Below the pieces are notes generated by a model that saw only the letters and a program-made list of their open reading frames with translations, was not told the origin of the DNA and searched no databases. A program made the position numbers and the translations under genes. From contig JAQXUQ010000006.1 in assembly GCA_029224465.1 (NCBI GenBank), positions 1 to 64,000 of the forward strand: DNA of 64,000 nucleotides. The letters are read 5' to 3'. The DNA comes from Bacillota bacterium. GTDB taxonomy: Bacteria > Bacillota > Clostridia > Lachnospirales > Lachnospiraceae. Below, one piece after another: positions 34,887-43,012 of this stretch (its first letter is position 1; each line of letters opens with the position of its first letter).

Positions 34887-36215
34887 ATGAAGAAAAAGGT
34901 ACTCAGCATTACACTGGTACTGGCGATGTCAGCCGCGGCACTTGCGGGATGCCGCAGCACAGACAGCGGAGCGCAGGCTTCCAAGGCGGAGACAGGCGCT
35001 TCGACAGAGGCTGCAGCGGCAGCTACGGAAGCTGCACCGGCATCCACTGAGGCGGCTTCGGGACAGGGCATTAAGAAGGAAGATCTCAAGGTCGGCGTCA
35101 TCTATGTCGGCGATGAGAATGAAGGGTACACCGCCGCACATATGGCAGGTATCAAGGAGATGCAGGAGTCCCTTGGTCTTTCGGACGATCAGATCATCGC
35201 GAAGACCAATATCGGAGAAGACGAGTCCTGCTATGACGCTGCCGCAGATCTTGTAGATAACGGCTGCCAGATTATCTTCGCGAACAGCTTCGGCCATGGT
35301 TCGTTCATGCTGCAGGCTGCGCAGGATTTCCCGGATGTCCAGTTCTGTCACGCGACCGGCGCGGACGCAAAGACCGCAGGCCTTTCCAATTTCCACAATT
35401 ACTTCACGGCTGTATATGAATCCCGTTATGTATCCGGCGTTGTCGCAGGCCTCAAGCTCAACGAGATGCTGGATCAGGGCAAGGTTACCAAGGACAAGCT
35501 CAAGATCGGCTATGTAGGCGCTTATCCTTACGCGGAAGTAGTTTCCGGCTTCACATCGTTCTTCCTCGGCGTCCGCAGCGTATGCCCGGATGCGACAATG
35601 GAAGTCAAGTATACGAACAGCTGGGCAGATCTGGATCTGGAGAACCAGACAGCGACACAGCTGATCGCGGACGGCTGCGTTCTGATTTCCCAGCACGCGG
35701 ATACGACCGGTGCTCCGAGCGCCTGTGAAGATGCCGGCGTTCCCTGCGTAGGCTACAACATCGACATGATCCCGACCGCTCCGAACGAAGCGCTTACTTC
35801 CGCTTCCATTAACTGGGGTCCCTACTATACATACGCGGTACAGAGCATGCTTGACGGCACACCGATTGATACAGACTGGTGTCAGGGATATAACGACGGT
35901 GCGGACAAGATCACGGCTCTGAACGACAAGGTCGTAGCGGAGGGCACGGCTGATAAGGTTAAGGAAGTCGAAGACGCAATCAAGAACGGAAAGCTGCATG
36001 TTTTTGATACTTCCAAGTTCACGGTTGGAGGAAAGTCTCTGGAAGACGCCCTCGCTGCAGGTGACCTTGACAGCTCTTTCCAGAGCGATGACGCGAAGAA
36101 GGCTTTTGCGGACAGCATTTCGGACGGTTATTATCATGAATCGGATGTTAAGCTGAACACATCGGCTCCTTCCTTTGCGGTTATTATCGACGGCATTGAT
36201 TCCCAGGTGAAATAA
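34887..36215 (+). CDS. BMP-family nucleoside-binding lipoprotein
   Basis: Lipoprotein of 442 residues with lipobox AALAGC, a Ser/Thr/Ala/Glu-rich linker to about residue 65 and a BMP (PnrA-like) purine nucleoside-binding domain. Family features include VGVIYVGDENEGYTAAHMAG, CQIIFANSFGHGSFM, DVQFCHATGADA and the TGAPSACEDAGVPCVGYN region. It is the extracellular receptor for the ATPase and two permeases that follow. A terminator-type hairpin separates it from the ATPase gene, a common way to make more binding protein than transporter. Confidence 0.93.
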   Translation: MKKKVLSITLVLAMSAAALAGCRSTDSGAQASKAETGASTEAAAAATEAAPASTEAASGQGIKKEDLKVGVIYVGDENEGYTAAHMAGIKEMQESLGLSDDQIIAKTNIGEDESCYDAAADLVDNGCQIIFANSFGHGSFMLQAAQDFPDVQFCHATGADAKTAGLSNFHNYFTAVYESRYVSGVVAGLKLNEMLDQGKVTKDKLKIGYVGAYPYAEVVSGFTSFFLGVRSVCPDATMEVKYTNSWADLDLENQTATQLIADGCVLISQHADTTGAPSACEDAGVPCVGYNIDMIPTAPNEALTSASINWGPYYTYAVQSMLDGTPIDTDWCQGYNDGADKITALNDKVVAEGTADKVKEVEDAIKNGKLHVFDTSKFTVGGKSLEDALAAGDLDSSFQSDDAKKAFADSISDGYYHESDVKLNTSAPSFAVIIDGIDSQVK

Positions 36216-36248
36216 GTCTGCCGGTTTTTACACAAACCAGTTATTTCC

Positions 36249-36297
36249 GCAACCGGATCCGGAGAACGGGTCCGGTTGCTTTTCCGTTTTTACTTGG
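36249..36297 (+). terminator. Attenuating terminator between binding protein and ATPase genes
   Basis: GCAACCGGA (36249-36257) pairs with TCCGGTTGC (36271-36279) around a 13-nt loop, followed by TTTTCCGTTTTT. It is strong, so transporter and downstream maturation genes rely on partial read-through. Confidence 0.85.
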
Positions 36298-36322
36298 AGC
36301 GGTTTTTCAGGGAGGTTCCGAT

Positions 36323-37885
36323 TTGGAGAACACAGTCAACGCAATCGAGCTCCGGGGCGTCACCAAACGTTTCGGGGAAGTTGTCGCCAACGACAGGATC
36401 AGTATGACGCTTCGAAAGGGGGAGATCCTTTCGATCCTTGGCGAGAACGGCAGCGGCAAAACAACACTCATGAACATGCTCTCGGGCATTTACTTCCCCG
36501 ATGAAGGCGAGATCCTTGTGAACGGCGAAGAAGCCATGATCCGTTCGCCAAAGGATGCCTTCGCGCTCGGCATCGGGATGATTCACCAGCATTTCAAGCT
36601 GATTAACATTCTGACCGCGGCGCAGAACATTATTCTGGGACTGCAGGGGCCCCAGAAGCTGAACATGAAGAAGATTACGGATGATATCAACGCGCTGACA
36701 GAAAAGTATGGCTTTGATCTCGATCCGGACATGAAAATCTACGATATGTCCGTCTCCCAGAAGCAGACCGTGGAAATCGTCAAGGTTTTATACCGCGGCG
36801 CGGACATTCTGATTCTGGACGAGCCGACGGCTGTTTTAACGCCGCAGGAGACACAGAGGCTCTTCGATGTCCTCCGCAATATGCGAAGCGCCGGCAAGTC
36901 GATTATTATCATCACGCACAAGCTCAATGAAGTTATGGAGATCTCTGACCGCGTGACTGTTTTACGCAAAGGAAGATATATTGATACGGTCGAGACGAAG
37001 GATACGAACGAACAGAAGCTGACGGAAATGATGGTCGGCGAGCATATCACGCTGGACATTGACAGAACCGAGGTGGAGGAAACACACAGAAGGATCGATG
37101 TCCGCGGCCTTACGGTCCGCAACAGAGAAGGACTGCGCGTACTGGAGAATGTTTCGTTTATCGCAAGATCGGGACAGATTCTCGGCATCGCCGGAATTTC
37201 CGGCAGCGGGCAGAAGGAGCTTCTGGAATCGATCGCGGGACTGCAGCATGTGGACAGCGGTCAGATTCTTTACCGCGCGCCTGACGGCTCGGTGAAGGAA
37301 CTTACGACGATGACGCCCAAGCAGATTTACGATATGAACATCCGCCTGTCCTTCGTTCCGGAGGACCGCCTCGGCATGGGGCTGGTCGGCTCCATGGACC
37401 TGACCGGCAATATGATGGTCCGCAGCTACAAGAAGGGAAAAGGCTTCCTCACGGACCGGAAAGCGCCGAAGGAGCTTGCGCAGGATATCGTGGATAAGCT
37501 GGAAGTGGCGACGCCGGGCATCACGACGCCGGTGCGGAATCTTTCCGGCGGCAATGTTCAGAAGGTATTGGTCGGCAGAGAAATTTCATCCTCGCCGAAG
37601 GTCCTGATGGTTGCCTATCCGGTGCGTGGCCTTGATATCAACTCCGCTTTTGCAATCTACCGTCTGCTCAACGATCAGAAGGAAAAGGGGGCGGCCGTGA
37701 TCTGTGTCGGCGAGGATCTGGATGTCCTGATCCAGCTGTGCGACAGAATTCTGGTCCTGTCCGAGGGAACGGTGGCCGGCATTGTGGATGCCAGAGAGAC
37801 AACGAAAGAAGAACTCGGCATGCTGATGACGAGCGGCAGGCATACAGCAGGCGAAAACATGCAGAAGGAGGCTTCCCGTGGCTGA
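36323..37885 (+). CDS. Nucleoside ABC importer, duplicated ATP-binding protein
   Basis: Tandem ABC ATPase of 520 residues, as in purine nucleoside importers (YufO/NupA type). The first domain has Walker A GENGSGKTT, Q-loop MIHQHFKL, a signature region MSVSQKQ and Walker B ILILDEPTAVL. The second has a degenerate Walker A (GISGSGQKELL) and signature NLSGGNVQKV, with Walker B VLMVAYPVRGLD lacking the usual Glu, which is normal for the second half in this group. The start is a TTG preceded by GGGAGG; no ATG is available nearby. It overlaps the permease gene by 8 nt. Confidence 0.92.
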   Translation: MENTVNAIELRGVTKRFGEVVANDRISMTLRKGEILSILGENGSGKTTLMNMLSGIYFPDEGEILVNGEEAMIRSPKDAFALGIGMIHQHFKLINILTAAQNIILGLQGPQKLNMKKITDDINALTEKYGFDLDPDMKIYDMSVSQKQTVEIVKVLYRGADILILDEPTAVLTPQETQRLFDVLRNMRSAGKSIIIITHKLNEVMEISDRVTVLRKGRYIDTVETKDTNEQKLTEMMVGEHITLDIDRTEVEETHRRIDVRGLTVRNREGLRVLENVSFIARSGQILGIAGISGSGQKELLESIAGLQHVDSGQILYRAPDGSVKELTTMTPKQIYDMNIRLSFVPEDRLGMGLVGSMDLTGNMMVRSYKKGKGFLTDRKAPKELAQDIVDKLEVATPGITTPVRNLSGGNVQKVLVGREISSSPKVLMVAYPVRGLDINSAFAIYRLLNDQKEKGAAVICVGEDLDVLIQLCDRILVLSEGTVAGIVDARETTKEELGMLMTSGRHTAGENMQKEASRG

Positions 37886-38990
37886 AGTAAAAACCAGAAA
37901 AGTAATTCATATGGTCAGGCGCGGCGGCATTTCGAAGACGAAGGCGTGGGCGATCCGCCTGATCGCGGCCTTCCTTTCCCTGATTGTCTGCGCGTTTGTC
38001 ATTGTCGGCATTACAGGGCAGAATCCGGTGGCAGTTTATGCCGGTATTATCAGCGGCGCGGTCGGCAGCGGCAGAAGAGCCTGGGTCACCGTCCGCGAAA
38101 TGGTAACGCTCCTTGTGATCGCGGTCGGCCTTACACCTGCGTTCAAGATGAAGTTCTGGAATCTGGGCGGCGAAGGACAGATCCTGATCGGCGGCGCTGC
38201 GACAGCCGCGGTCATGATCTATCTGGGACCTGTTCTGCAGGACTGGCTGCTCTTTATCATCATCCTGATTGTGTCGGCGCTGTCCGGCATGCTCTGGGGA
38301 CTGCTTCCCGCCTTTTTCAAGGCGCACTTCAATACAAACGAATCGCTGTTTACGCTGATGATGAACTATGTGGCGATGCAGATCGTCACATTCTGCATTG
38401 TTCTGTGGGAAAATCCCAAGGGCTCCAACCATGTCGGCGTCATCAACCAGAAGACAAAGGCCGGCTGGTTTCCGTCCTTTACCGGTCAGGATTACATGAT
38501 CGACGTGATTCTCGTAACGGTCATCACGGTGCTTGTTTTCGCGTATCTGCGTTACACCAAGCAGGGATATGAGCTGCAGGTGGTCGGCGAGTCCGTCAAT
38601 ACGGCGCGCTATGCCGGCATTGATGTCAGGAGAGTCATTGTGCGCACGATGATGATTTCCTCCGCAATCTGCGGCATCGCGGGAGCAATCATTGTCGCCG
38701 GCGCGAGCCATACGATTTCCACGGCGACAGCGGGCGGCAGGGGCTTCACCGCGATCATTGTCGCGTGGATGTCCCAGTTCAATCCGTTCGCGATGGTGCT
38801 GGTTTCCTCATTCCTGACGTTTATGCAGGAAGGCTCGATCCAGATCGCATCGCAGTACGGACTGAATGAAAACGCGTCGGATATTATTACGGGCATTCTT
38901 TTGTTTTTCATGATCGGCTGTGAATTTTTCATCCGCTACCGGATCGAAATCACGACTGCGGTTGTATCGAACGCGAAGGAGGAGAAATAA
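37878..38990 (+). CDS. Nucleoside ABC importer, permease 1
   Basis: Polytopic permease of 370 residues of the BPD_transp_2 family (YufP/NupB-like) with about eight to ten helices. WNLGGEGQILIGG is the family motif; GYELQVVGESVNTARYAGID is the cytosolic coupling loop. It starts with GTG after AAGGAGG and overlaps the ATPase gene. It pairs with the next permease to form the membrane channel. Confidence 0.93.
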   Translation: MAEVKTRKVIHMVRRGGISKTKAWAIRLIAAFLSLIVCAFVIVGITGQNPVAVYAGIISGAVGSGRRAWVTVREMVTLLVIAVGLTPAFKMKFWNLGGEGQILIGGAATAAVMIYLGPVLQDWLLFIIILIVSALSGMLWGLLPAFFKAHFNTNESLFTLMMNYVAMQIVTFCIVLWENPKGSNHVGVINQKTKAGWFPSFTGQDYMIDVILVTVITVLVFAYLRYTKQGYELQVVGESVNTARYAGIDVRRVIVRTMMISSAICGIAGAIIVAGASHTISTATAGGRGFTAIIVAWMSQFNPFAMVLVSSFLTFMQEGSIQIASQYGLNENASDIITGILLFFMIGCEFFIRYRIEITTAVVSNAKEEK

Positions 38991-39968
38991 ATGGTACTGA
39001 TTACATTTATTCATCAGGCAATCGTGCAGGCCATCTCAATGCTGTTCGGCGCGACCGGTGAGATCATGACCGAGAAGTCCGGCAACCTGAACCTCGGCAT
39101 TCCGGGCATTATGTATATGGGCGGGATCGCCGGCCTTATGGGCGCGTTTTTCTACGAAAAGGGCAATGACAATCCGTCTGTTCTGACGGGCGTCCTGATC
39201 TCGCTCCTTTGCTGCGCGCTCGCTAGCGCTGCCGGCGGCCTCATTTATACGTTCCTTACGGTGACGCTGCGCGCCAACCAGAACGTCGTCGGCCTCGCGC
39301 TTACAACTTTCGGTACCGGGTTCGGCAATTTCTTCGGCGGCTCGATTTCCAAGATCGCGGGCGGCGTCGGTCAGATTTCCGTCAAAACAACGGCCTCCGG
39401 CTTTCAGGCAAAGCCCGGCGTTCTTTCGCAGATTCCGGTGCTGGGGCCGCTCCTTTTTTCGTACGGTTTCCTGACCTATACGGCGATTATTCTTGCGCTT
39501 GTCTGCACATTTATTCTGAAACGAACCAGAGTCGGCCTGCAGCTGACCGCCGTCGGCGAGAGCCCCGCGACTGCGGACGCGGCCGGCATCAATGTTAACC
39601 GTTACAAGTATGTGGCGACGATCAGCGGCGCTGTGATCGCGGGCTTCGGCGGCCTGTATTTTGTCATGGAATACCTTGGCGGCACCTGGGGCAACAACGG
39701 CTTCGGCGACAGAGGCTGGCTTGCGGTCGCGCTCGTCATTCTGGCCCTGTGGAATCCTGCAAAGGCAATCTGGGGGTCGTTCCTGTTCGGAGCGCTTTAT
39801 ATTCTGTACATCTATATTCCCGGTATCGGAAGAGCGCTGCAGGAGCTGACGAAGATGAGTCCGTACGTTGTGACGATCATCATTCTGATCCTGACTTCCA
39901 AGCGCAATAAGCCGGAGGAGCAGCCGCCGGCAAGCCTTGGCCTCAGCTATTTCCGTGAGGAGAGGTAA
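38991..39968 (+). CDS. Nucleoside ABC importer, permease 2
   Basis: Second BPD_transp_2 permease, 325 residues (YufQ/NupC-like). The hallmark TEKSGNLNLGIPGIMYMGG is near the N-terminus and the coupling loop GLQLTAVGESPATADAAGIN follows. It starts directly after the stop of permease 1 with a GGAGG site inside that gene's end. Downstream, the mogA gene begins 4 nt after its stop, linking import to cofactor synthesis in one transcript. Confidence 0.93.
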   Translation: MVLITFIHQAIVQAISMLFGATGEIMTEKSGNLNLGIPGIMYMGGIAGLMGAFFYEKGNDNPSVLTGVLISLLCCALASAAGGLIYTFLTVTLRANQNVVGLALTTFGTGFGNFFGGSISKIAGGVGQISVKTTASGFQAKPGVLSQIPVLGPLLFSYGFLTYTAIILALVCTFILKRTRVGLQLTAVGESPATADAAGINVNRYKYVATISGAVIAGFGGLYFVMEYLGGTWGNNGFGDRGWLAVALVILALWNPAKAIWGSFLFGALYILYIYIPGIGRALQELTKMSPYVVTIIILILTSKRNKPEEQPPASLGLSYFREER

Positions 39969-39972
39969 TGGA

Positions 39973-40482
39973 ATGGAAACGCAGATACCTTTCAGAACAG
40001 CGATTGTAACATGCAGTGACAAAGGAGCGCAGGGTGAGAGGGAAGACAGAAGCGGCATGCTTCTGGCACAGCGTTTTGCGGACGCAGGCTTTCATGTTAC
40101 GTCCGGAACCGTCGTTCCGGATGAAAAGGAAGAGATCGAAGCGCTCCTGAAAATGCTCTGCGACGTGGATAAGAACACACTGATTCTGACAACCGGCGGC
40201 ACCGGGCTTTCTCCAAGAGACGTCACGCCGGAGGCGACGCTTTCCGTCATCGAAAAGCGCGTGCCGGGCATCGAGGAAGCGCTGCGCGCCTACAGTATGG
40301 GCAAAACAGATAAAGCCATGCTCTCCCGCGGCGTCTGCGGAATCCGCGGGCAGAGCCTGATCATCAACATGCCGGGCAGTGTTTCCGCCTGCAGAGATTA
40401 CTGTGATTTTCTTCTGTCCGGAACGGCACTGCGCCACGGGCTGGAAACGCTTGTAAAAGGCAGCATGGAGTGCGGAGAATAG
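39973..40482 (+). CDS. Molybdenum cofactor biosynthesis protein, MogA/MoaB type
   Basis: MoCF-fold protein of 169 residues that adenylylates molybdopterin before Mo insertion. Motifs are VTCSDKGAQGEREDRSG at the N-terminus, TTGGTGLSPRDVTPEAT in the middle and INMPGSVSACRDY at the C-terminus. ATG 39973 has GGAGAGG 7 nt upstream. It is placed between purine importer and MocA, so it supplies cofactor for the hydroxylase encoded upstream. No MoeA, MoaA or MoaC genes are in the window. Confidence 0.92.
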   Translation: METQIPFRTAIVTCSDKGAQGEREDRSGMLLAQRFADAGFHVTSGTVVPDEKEEIEALLKMLCDVDKNTLILTTGGTGLSPRDVTPEATLSVIEKRVPGIEEALRAYSMGKTDKAMLSRGVCGIRGQSLIINMPGSVSACRDYCDFLLSGTALRHGLETLVKGSMECGE

Positions 40483-40484
40483 CT

Positions 40485-41192
40485 ATGGACGCTGTGATAC
40501 TGGCAGCCGGGACCAGCAGCCACTTCGGCAGTGAAAACAAACTGCTGGCTGAAGTTTCCGGAAAGCCGATGTTTTTGCATATTACGGAAATTCTGGCATC
40601 GCTCCAGAGAAGCAGCAGGATCGATGAGGTCGTTCTCGTAACGAACGACCCTGCGATTGAGGATATTGTCAAACGGCAGTATCCGCTGCTTCGTCTGGTC
40701 CGGAACGATCACCCCGAAAAGGGACTTGCCCTGTCTATGAAGCTGGGTATTCTGCATCTGATGCGGAGCCGCGAGCGTATCGACAGCGAAACCTACTTTG
40801 AGAGAAAAAGAATTTCCGAAGGGTGTCTGTTTACGGTCGCTGATCAGCCGTATATGACGGAGGAAACAATCCGGAGGCTCCTGAATTCATGGCGCCTTTG
40901 CGGCGTATGTCTGGAAGAGCTTTTGCCCTTGAGGTCCCGGGATAATGATCCGATCCATGGCTCTGCGCGTGGACCCTTTGCGAATACGGCGATCGCTGCC
41001 TGCGAGGGGTCCCACGGCCCATGCAATCCCGCGGTCTTCTCCGGCTGTTACTATAAAGAGATTCTGGATCTGCCGGAGGAGGAAACGGGCGGACGGGCTT
41101 TGCTGCAACGATATAAAGACCAGCTGTGTCTTGTTCCCGCAGGGGACCGGGAGCTGTTTGACATTGACTCTAAAGGGGACCTTGATGTTTAA
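40485..41192 (+). CDS. mocA: MocA-like molybdenum cofactor nucleotidyltransferase
   Basis: NTP-transferase of 235 residues, MobA/MocA class, which would add CMP to Mo-molybdopterin to make the cytosine dinucleotide form used by xanthine-dehydrogenase-type enzymes. Visible motifs are VILAAGTSSHFGSENKLLAE, FTVADQPYMTEETIR and GPCNPAVFSGCYY. In the first motif the usual S-x-R-M-G reads S-S-H-F-G, so the conserved Arg is missing. It starts 2 nt after mogA and overlaps yqeC by 8 nt. Confidence 0.85.
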   Translation: MDAVILAAGTSSHFGSENKLLAEVSGKPMFLHITEILASLQRSSRIDEVVLVTNDPAIEDIVKRQYPLLRLVRNDHPEKGLALSMKLGILHLMRSRERIDSETYFERKRISEGCLFTVADQPYMTEETIRRLLNSWRLCGVCLEELLPLRSRDNDPIHGSARGPFANTAIAACEGSHGPCNPAVFSGCYYKEILDLPEEETGGRALLQRYKDQLCLVPAGDRELFDIDSKGDLDV

Positions 41193-41955
41193 ACGAAGGC
41201 AGCGTGTGATCAGCATAACCGGGGCCGGCGGTAAGACTTCCTTTATGTACGCGCAGGCGCTATTAAATGTCAGGCTCGGCCGCCGCGTCGTCCTTACGAC
41301 AACGACGCATATTCTGCGTCCCTCGCCGCAGGAAGGCTGGAGACTTTCGGACTCCGGAAAGGATGCTGCGGAAGACTTCCTTCTGTTCGAGAATACAGCG
41401 GCGCCTCCGGGGCACCTTCTTCTTTGCGCGAAGCAGTGCGGCGGACAGCCGCAGAAGCTCACATCTGTTTTTTCGGATCCGCGGGAGCAGGGCTCCGCGC
41501 CGTCTCTTTCCGATGCGCCATATTTCAGGAAAATATTCAGCCGTGCTGATATAATAATTTCAGAAGCGGACGGCGCGAGAAGAATGCCGCTCAAGCTCCC
41601 CGGCGACTACGAGCCGGTGCTTCTGCAGCAGACAAAGACCGTGATCGGCGTCGCAGGGCTTTCCTGCCTTGGGAAGCCGTTCGGGCAGGTCTGCTACGGG
41701 GATGAAGCGGCACTGCGGCGTTTCTGTAAGGACCCTGAAACTCCGGTGACGGAAGAGATGATTGCGCGGATCCTGGCTTCGTCCGATGGTACGAGAAAAG
41801 GCGCGGAGGGCAGAGACTATATCGCTGTTCTCAACCAGTGCGATACAAGGGAGGACCTTCTTGCAGCCGGCAGAATCCGCACGCTCCTTGGAGAACGCGG
41901 CGTTTCGAATGTTCTTGTCTGTCATTTCGGAGAGGTTGTCTATGAAAGAAGATGA
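41185..41955 (+). CDS. yqeC: Selenium-dependent hydroxylase accessory protein YqeC
   Basis: P-loop protein of 256 residues. The Walker A-like [14 protein letters not shown] is near the N-terminus, then [32 protein letters not shown] and VLNQCDT, all characteristic of YqeC. YqeC is known as a genomic marker for selenium-dependent molybdenum hydroxylases and is thought to help install the labile selenium; its reaction is not established. It overlaps mocA by 8 nt and selD by 14 nt. Confidence 0.92.
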   Translation: MFKRRQRVISITGAGGKTSFMYAQALLNVRLGRRVVLTTTTHILRPSPQEGWRLSDSGKDAAEDFLLFENTAAPPGHLLLCAKQCGGQPQKLTSVFSDPREQGSAPSLSDAPYFRKIFSRADIIISEADGARRMPLKLPGDYEPVLLQQTKTVIGVAGLSCLGKPFGQVCYGDEAALRRFCKDPETPVTEEMIARILASSDGTRKGAEGRDYIAVLNQCDTREDLLAAGRIRTLLGERGVSNVLVCHFGEVVYERR

Positions 41956-42988
41956 AATCCTATTCTGCAGGAGCGGCGGATGCACGGCCAAGCTGGGAGC
42001 CGCGGCGCTTTCGCATGTGCTGGAGAAGCTGCCGAAAGGGCCGGCGGACCCGTCGCTCCTTGTAGGATATGATTCTCATGACGACGCGGCTGTCTATCAG
42101 ATCAGTGACGACACCGCCATCGTCCATACCCTTGACTTTTTTCCGCCGATGGTCAGCGACCCGTATCTTTTCGGACAGATCGCCGCGGTGAACGCGCTCA
42201 GTGATATTTACGCGATGGGAGGACAGGCAAAGACAGCGCTGAACATTGTCTGTTTTCCGGAATCGACGGATTTGAATATCCTCGGCAGAATTCTGCAGGG
42301 CGGCAGTGAAAAGGTCCGGGAGGCAGGTGCCTGTCTCGCGGGCGGTCATTCGATAAACGACACGGACATCAAGTACGGCCTGAGTGTAACAGGGACAGTA
42401 AATCCTTCCCGTATCTGGACAAATACGGGAGCACGGCCGGGCGATGTCCTGATTCTGTGCAAAAAGCTGGGAACCGGAATTCTGTGCGCCGCGCAGCGGG
42501 CAGGGGCGGCCGCTGAAAAGGAAATGACCGAAGTGTACCGCTCGATGACAATGCTGAACAGGGAAGCCGCGCAGGCGGCCGGAGGGTATAAAATACATGC
42601 CTGCACGGATGTCACCGGTTTCGGCCTTCTCGGTCACCTGCATGAGATGATGGGCGGGCGCTGCTCCTGCAGAATTTCCTATGCGGCAGTCCCGAAATTC
42701 AAGCGTGCGGAATTGTTTGCAGGAGAATTTCTGATCACCGGCGGCGCGGTGAAGAACCGGAATTATGCGGAAAGGTTCGTAACATTTGAAGATACGATAA
42801 CGCCGGCACAGCAGGAAGTTCTGTATGACACGCAGACAGCGGGCGGACTTTTGTTTTCGGTGGCGGGGGAGGATGCCCAGGCGCTGCTGACAGAGCTGTA
42901 CTCCGCGAGATATCCCGCGCGGATCATTGGAAGCGCCGGTGAGAGAAGACAAAATCCGAAGGAAGAGATTCAGGTCACAGGCTCGTAA
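41942..42988 (+). CDS. selD: Selenide, water dikinase
   Basis: Selenophosphate synthetase of 348 residues making selenophosphate from selenide and ATP. The N-terminal catalytic segment is [10 protein letters not shown], with Cys14 and Lys17 in the C-x2-K spacing of E. coli SelD; no selenocysteine codon is used. [25 protein letters not shown] and [19 protein letters not shown] are family motifs. No selA, selB or tRNA-Sec is visible, and the setting points to the orphan-SelD role of feeding a selenium-dependent molybdenum hydroxylase. Confidence 0.95.
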   Translation: MKEDEILFCRSGGCTAKLGAAALSHVLEKLPKGPADPSLLVGYDSHDDAAVYQISDDTAIVHTLDFFPPMVSDPYLFGQIAAVNALSDIYAMGGQAKTALNIVCFPESTDLNILGRILQGGSEKVREAGACLAGGHSINDTDIKYGLSVTGTVNPSRIWTNTGARPGDVLILCKKLGTGILCAAQRAGAAAEKEMTEVYRSMTMLNREAAQAAGGYKIHACTDVTGFGLLGHLHEMMGGRCSCRISYAAVPKFKRAELFAGEFLITGGAVKNRNYAERFVTFEDTITPAQQEVLYDTQTAGGLLFSVAGEDAQALLTELYSARYPARIIGSAGERRQNPKEEIQVTGS

Positions 42989-43012
42989 TGAGAAATGTCA
43001 TAAGGAGGACGG

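Noticed and set aside
36323-37885. Degenerate second ATPase half as a sign of decay in the nucleoside importer
   Set aside because: The altered second-domain Walker motifs are usual for this tandem ATPase group.
41942-42988. Selenocysteine in SelD or the hydroxylase
   Set aside because: SelD has Cys at the catalytic position, and no in-frame TGA interrupts any hydroxylase or maturation gene.
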